Translations under genes and position numbers: made by a program
The notes under the pieces: generated by a model
The model's database searches: none
The model's input: only the letters and a program-made list of their open reading frames with translations
Told to the model about the DNA's origin: nothing
Shown here: positions 6,029 through 8,612 of the stretch, one piece after another
How positions within the stretch are numbered: position 1 is the first letter of the stretch
Layout: each line of letters starts with the position of its first letter
Assembly: GCA_013335425.1 (NCBI GenBank)
Contig: JAAXVQ010000068.1
Location: 1-8,612 of the forward strand
Length of the DNA: 8,612 bases
Reading direction: 5' to 3'
Source of the DNA: Candidatus Firestoneibacteriota bacterium
GTDB lineage: Bacteria > Oederibacteriota > JAAXVQ01

Positions 6029-6715
6029 ATGCCCAAGGCCAAAATTCTCATTGTGGAAGACGATCGGGACATTGCCGAGTTGATCCAATATAACCTGGCC
6101 AAAGAAGGCTACACGGTCGTCTCGGCCAACAACGGTGAAAAGGGCTTCCAGCTTGCCAAAAGTTCCCTGCCCGATTTGATCGTGTTGGACTTGATGCTGC
6201 CGGGCATGGACGGCTTGGAGGTCTGTAAACTCCTGAAAGCCGAGCCGAAGACGCAAGGTATTCCCGTGGTCATGCTGACCGCTAAAAGCGAGGAAAGCGA
6301 CGTGGTGACCGGCTTGGAGTTGGGCGCCGAGGACTATATCGCCAAGCCTTTTTCCCCCAAAATTCTGGTGGCCCGCCTGCGGACCGTTCTGCGCAGGAAA
6401 CAGAAAAAGACCAATACCACTGATGAGACCTTGAAAATTCACGACTTGGTCATTAACCCCGGACGCCATGAACTTTTAATCGCGGGTAAACCCGTGGACT
6501 TGACGTTCACGGAATTCAAAATGCTCCAACTGCTGGCCGCGCGCCCAGGCTGGGTGTTTTCGCGCTATCAAATCTTGGAAGCCGTGCGCGGGGTGGATTA
6601 TTCGGTGACCGATCGGGCCGTGGACGTGCAAATCGTCGGTTTGCGGAAAAAGCTGGGACGCGCCGGCCGCTACATTGAAACGGTCCGCGGCGTCGGCTAC
6701 CGTTTTCAGGAATAA
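6029..6715 (+). CDS. phoB: PhoB-like OmpR-family response regulator
   Basis: This is a cytoplasmic DNA-binding response regulator of 228 residues, a normal length. The receiver domain (about 3-120) has the acidic pocket D11/D12, phosphoacceptor D54 in IVLDLMLPGMDG, T84 in MLTAK and K106 in AKPFSP. The winged-helix DNA-binding domain (about 132-227) shows LTFTEFKMLQLLAARPGWVFSR and the recognition region DRAVDVQIVGLRKKLG, ending in the family motif YIETVRGVGYRFQE. The start at 6029 is set by AGGAGG 6-7 bases upstream; the frame extends to an ATG at 5990 that has no good binding site and falls among repeat-flanking sequence. The stop is 2 bases before the sensor kinase start, so the two are translationally coupled. 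The phosphate-regulation name rests on the PhoR-like partner; no pst or phoU gene is in view, so another OmpR-family role is possible. Confidence 0.9.
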   Translation: MPKAKILIVEDDRDIAELIQYNLAKEGYTVVSANNGEKGFQLAKSSLPDLIVLDLMLPGMDGLEVCKLLKAEPKTQGIPVVMLTAKSEESDVVTGLELGAEDYIAKPFSPKILVARLRTVLRRKQKKTNTTDETLKIHDLVINPGRHELLIAGKPVDLTFTEFKMLQLLAARPGWVFSRYQILEAVRGVDYSVTDRAVDVQIVGLRKKLGRAGRYIETVRGVGYRFQE

Positions 6716-6717
6716 CC

Positions 6718-8499
6718 ATGCGCAAACCTAAATTGCGCGGACTCTTGTTCGGGGCGTTTTTATTGCTGCTGTTGGGTTTCTCCGGTGCCTTCCTGGGGAT
6801 TGCGGTGGAGACGTTCACCAAATTCTATTATGTGGAAACCATCCATAACCTCGAAATCAAAGCAGGCTTGGTCACCCGCGAAGTGGCGCCGCTGCTGGCA
6901 CAAAAAAACCACCCGGGTCTGGAAGACTTCTGCCGCGCCCTGGCCAAAACCGCCGGTGCCCGCATTACCCTGATCCTTCCCACGGGGCAAGTGCTGGCCG
7001 ATTCCGAAGACGACCCCGCGCTCATGGAAAACCATGCGGACCGCCCGGAGGTGATGGGTGCCCTGGCCGGCAGCGTCAGTACCGCCGAACGCTTCAGCTA
7101 TACGCTCCACCAGAACATGCTCTACCTGGCCCTGCCCCACTCCCTGCCGCTTCCGTCCGCAACCACGGTCGTTATCCGTTTGGCTATACCCACCACCACC
7201 ATGAGCCGCTCGCTGCATCACCTGTATTGGCGTTTCGGTATATTGACCGTCCTGATTCTCATGTTCGGCGCCGCCTACGGTTTATGGATGGCGCAAAAAA
7301 TCAGCCGGCCTTTGGAAGACATGCGCCGACAAGCTGCCCGCTTTGCTCAGGGAGAACTTGACCAAAAGATCGCGCCTGTTGGCCTGGAGGAAATCAATTC
7401 TCTGGCCGAGAGCTTGAATCTCATGGCCGCGCAATGGCATGAGCGCATCCAGGCGCATGTCCGCAAGCAACAGGAACAAACGGCGATTCTCACCAGCATG
7501 GAAGAAGGCGTGATCGCCGTAGACCGCGCTGGACAAATTCTTGAAATCAACCAAGCCGCCCGCAAGTTTCTCAACCTCGACAACCCCGGCGTGCGGGGGC
7601 GCGTCTTGGCCGAGGTGGTCCGCAACAGCCAGTTGCAGGCCATTCTCACCCGGACGCTTTCCGGGTCAACCACCGTCTCCGGCGAGCTGATCATCCCGGG
7701 AGAACCGGAACGCTTTTTGCAAGTGCAGGCGTCGGTACTGCGTGATGCCCAGGGCCAAGACCAGGGTGCCGTGTTGGTACTCAACGACCTTACCCACCTT
7801 CGGCGCCTGGAAAACTTGCGCCGGGAATTTGTCGCCAATGTTTCGCATGAACTTAAAACCCCGATTACCGCCATTCAAGGTTTCGTGGAAACCCTTCAGG
7901 AAGGCGCCCTGAAAAACCCCGTGGACGCCAAACACTTCCTGCAAATCATCGAGCAGCAAAGCCGACGCTTGAACACCATTATCGAAGATCTGCTCTCGCT
8001 CTCCCGCATAGAACAAGAAGCGGAGAAAGCATCCCTGGCTTTAACCGTCGCTTTGCTGCAACCGGTGCTGGGCTCGGCTCTGGCTCTGTGCCAACCGGCC
8101 GCCGCTGCCAAAAAAATCACCTTGGAACTGGCCTGCCCCGGAACATTACAACTGCCCATGAACGACCGGCTGTTGGAGCAAGCCGTGGTAAATTACCTCA
8201 ACAACGCCATTGCCTACAGCGGGGCGCGAACCACGGTTCGACTGGAGGGCGAGATGATCGGGTCCGAAATCGCCATCCGGGTGGCCGATCAGGGCCCTGG
8301 CATTGCCGCCGAACATCTCCCCCGCTTGTTTGAGCGCTTCTACCGCGTGGACAAAAGCCGCAGCCGCGAGGCCGGCGGCTCGGGCTTGGGGTTGGCCATC
8401 GTTAAACACATTGTCCAGGCTCACGGCGGCCGCGTCGGCGTGGAAAGCGTCGTCGGCTCCGGCAGCGTATTTTCCCTTTATCTTCCCGCCAACCGATAA
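6718..8499 (+). CDS. phoR: PhoR-like membrane sensor histidine kinase
   Basis: The kinase has 593 residues and is paired with the regulator just upstream. Parts in order are: membrane segment 1 (about 8-30); an extracytoplasmic sensor (about 35-168) with RITLILPTGQVLADSEDDP and ENHADRPEV, the pattern of the Cache-like sensor seen in long-form PhoR/ResE-like kinases; membrane segment 2 (about 170-192); HAMP (about 193-246); PAS (about 253-358, ILTSMEEGVIAVDRAGQILE); HisKA with phosphorylated His377 in EFVANVSHELKTPITAIQGF; and the ATPase domain with N box VVNYLNNAIAYS, G1 DQGPGIA (524-530), F box LFERFYRVD and G2 GGSGLGLAIVK (553-563). All catalytic motifs are intact. The order membrane-sensor-membrane-HAMP-PAS-kinase is that of long PhoR proteins, which control phosphate starvation genes. 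The actual signal here is inferred, not shown. Confidence 0.92.
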   Translation: MRKPKLRGLLFGAFLLLLLGFSGAFLGIAVETFTKFYYVETIHNLEIKAGLVTREVAPLLAQKNHPGLEDFCRALAKTAGARITLILPTGQVLADSEDDPALMENHADRPEVMGALAGSVSTAERFSYTLHQNMLYLALPHSLPLPSATTVVIRLAIPTTTMSRSLHHLYWRFGILTVLILMFGAAYGLWMAQKISRPLEDMRRQAARFAQGELDQKIAPVGLEEINSLAESLNLMAAQWHERIQAHVRKQQEQTAILTSMEEGVIAVDRAGQILEINQAARKFLNLDNPGVRGRVLAEVVRNSQLQAILTRTLSGSTTVSGELIIPGEPERFLQVQASVLRDAQGQDQGAVLVLNDLTHLRRLENLRREFVANVSHELKTPITAIQGFVETLQEGALKNPVDAKHFLQIIEQQSRRLNTIIEDLLSLSRIEQEAEKASLALTVALLQPVLGSALALCQPAAAAKKITLELACPGTLQLPMNDRLLEQAVVNYLNNAIAYSGARTTVRLEGEMIGSEIAIRVADQGPGIAAEHLPRLFERFYRVDKSRSREAGGSGLGLAIVKHIVQAHGGRVGVESVVGSGSVFSLYLPANR

Positions 8500-8545
8500 C
8501 AGACAGCCACTCAGATTTTAACTCACCAGGCTAAGTTTTCTATCC

Positions 8546-8570
8546 GATTTTTATTGTGGAAAAATCTTTT
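8546..8570 (+). terminator. Weak A/T hairpin with U-tract after phoR
   Basis: GATTTTT (8546-8552) pairs perfectly with AAAAATC (8560-8566) around a 7-base loop, followed by TTTT. It lies about 47 bases after the phoR stop. The stem is almost all A-T, so its stability as a terminator is doubtful. Confidence 0.3.
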
Positions 8571-8574
8571 CATA

Positions 8575-8612
8575 ATTCCCCTCCCCAGGACTTGGTGGGA
8601 GGGGACGAAGGG
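8575..8612. repeat. 109-bp inverted-repeat element, copy 2 (cut by window end)
   Basis: These 38 bases match 5868-5905 in the same orientation with one difference (CTTGGCG in copy 1, CTTGGTG here). It contains the complete CCCCTCCC/GGGAGGGG hairpin. The rest of the copy is beyond the window. Copies 1 and 2 flank the phoB-phoR operon as direct repeats. Confidence 0.8.

Overview
The window reads as a GC-rich, motile, Gram-negative-type bacterium, probably an uncultured lineage. The signs are a chemotaxis operon, a two-membrane-segment receptor, FliA-like promoter motifs and a PhoB/PhoR-type two-component pair, with GC-rich palindromic repeats between genes. I cannot name the phylum. The first ~415 bases look different: they are visibly richer in A/T and encode a ribonuclease R fragment with a Bacteroidota-like flavour. 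That segment ends abruptly inside the S1 domain, at the same point where a chemoreceptor gene on the other strand loses its 3' part. It is most likely a chimeric join, either an assembly misjoin or an illegitimate recombination.

Layout. Positions 1-~415 hold the rnr fragment (+). From ~414 to 4982 a minus-strand operon runs cheA, cheW, a Cache-type chemoreceptor gene (mcp), then the 5' stub of a second mcp. Between cheA and the next gene (4983-5339) is a divergent control region. It holds a sigma-28 (FliA)-like promoter motif facing cheA, a 159-bp palindromic MITE-like element with 13-bp perfect terminal inverted repeats, and a second, better sigma-28-like motif facing right. The right-facing motif drives an 80-residue stand-alone DUF438-like protein (5340-5582).

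Positions 5583-6028 hold no convincing gene. They contain two hairpins (possible terminator), a compact three-way-junction palindrome, a candidate sigma-70 promoter and a 109-bp inverted-repeat element. A phoB-like response regulator (6029-6715) and phoR-like sensor kinase (6718-8499) follow as a tight operon. A second copy of the 109-bp element begins at 8575 and runs off the window.

How the genes work together. The receptors, CheW and CheA would form a signalling array that feeds a CheY encoded elsewhere; no cheY, cheB or cheR is visible here. If the two divergent GCCGATA promoters are real, the DUF438-like small protein belongs to the same motility regulon and may be an accessory of chemotaxis (inference). 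The PhoB/PhoR pair is probably independent of chemotaxis and may sense phosphate limitation; no pst or phoU gene lies inside the window to confirm this.
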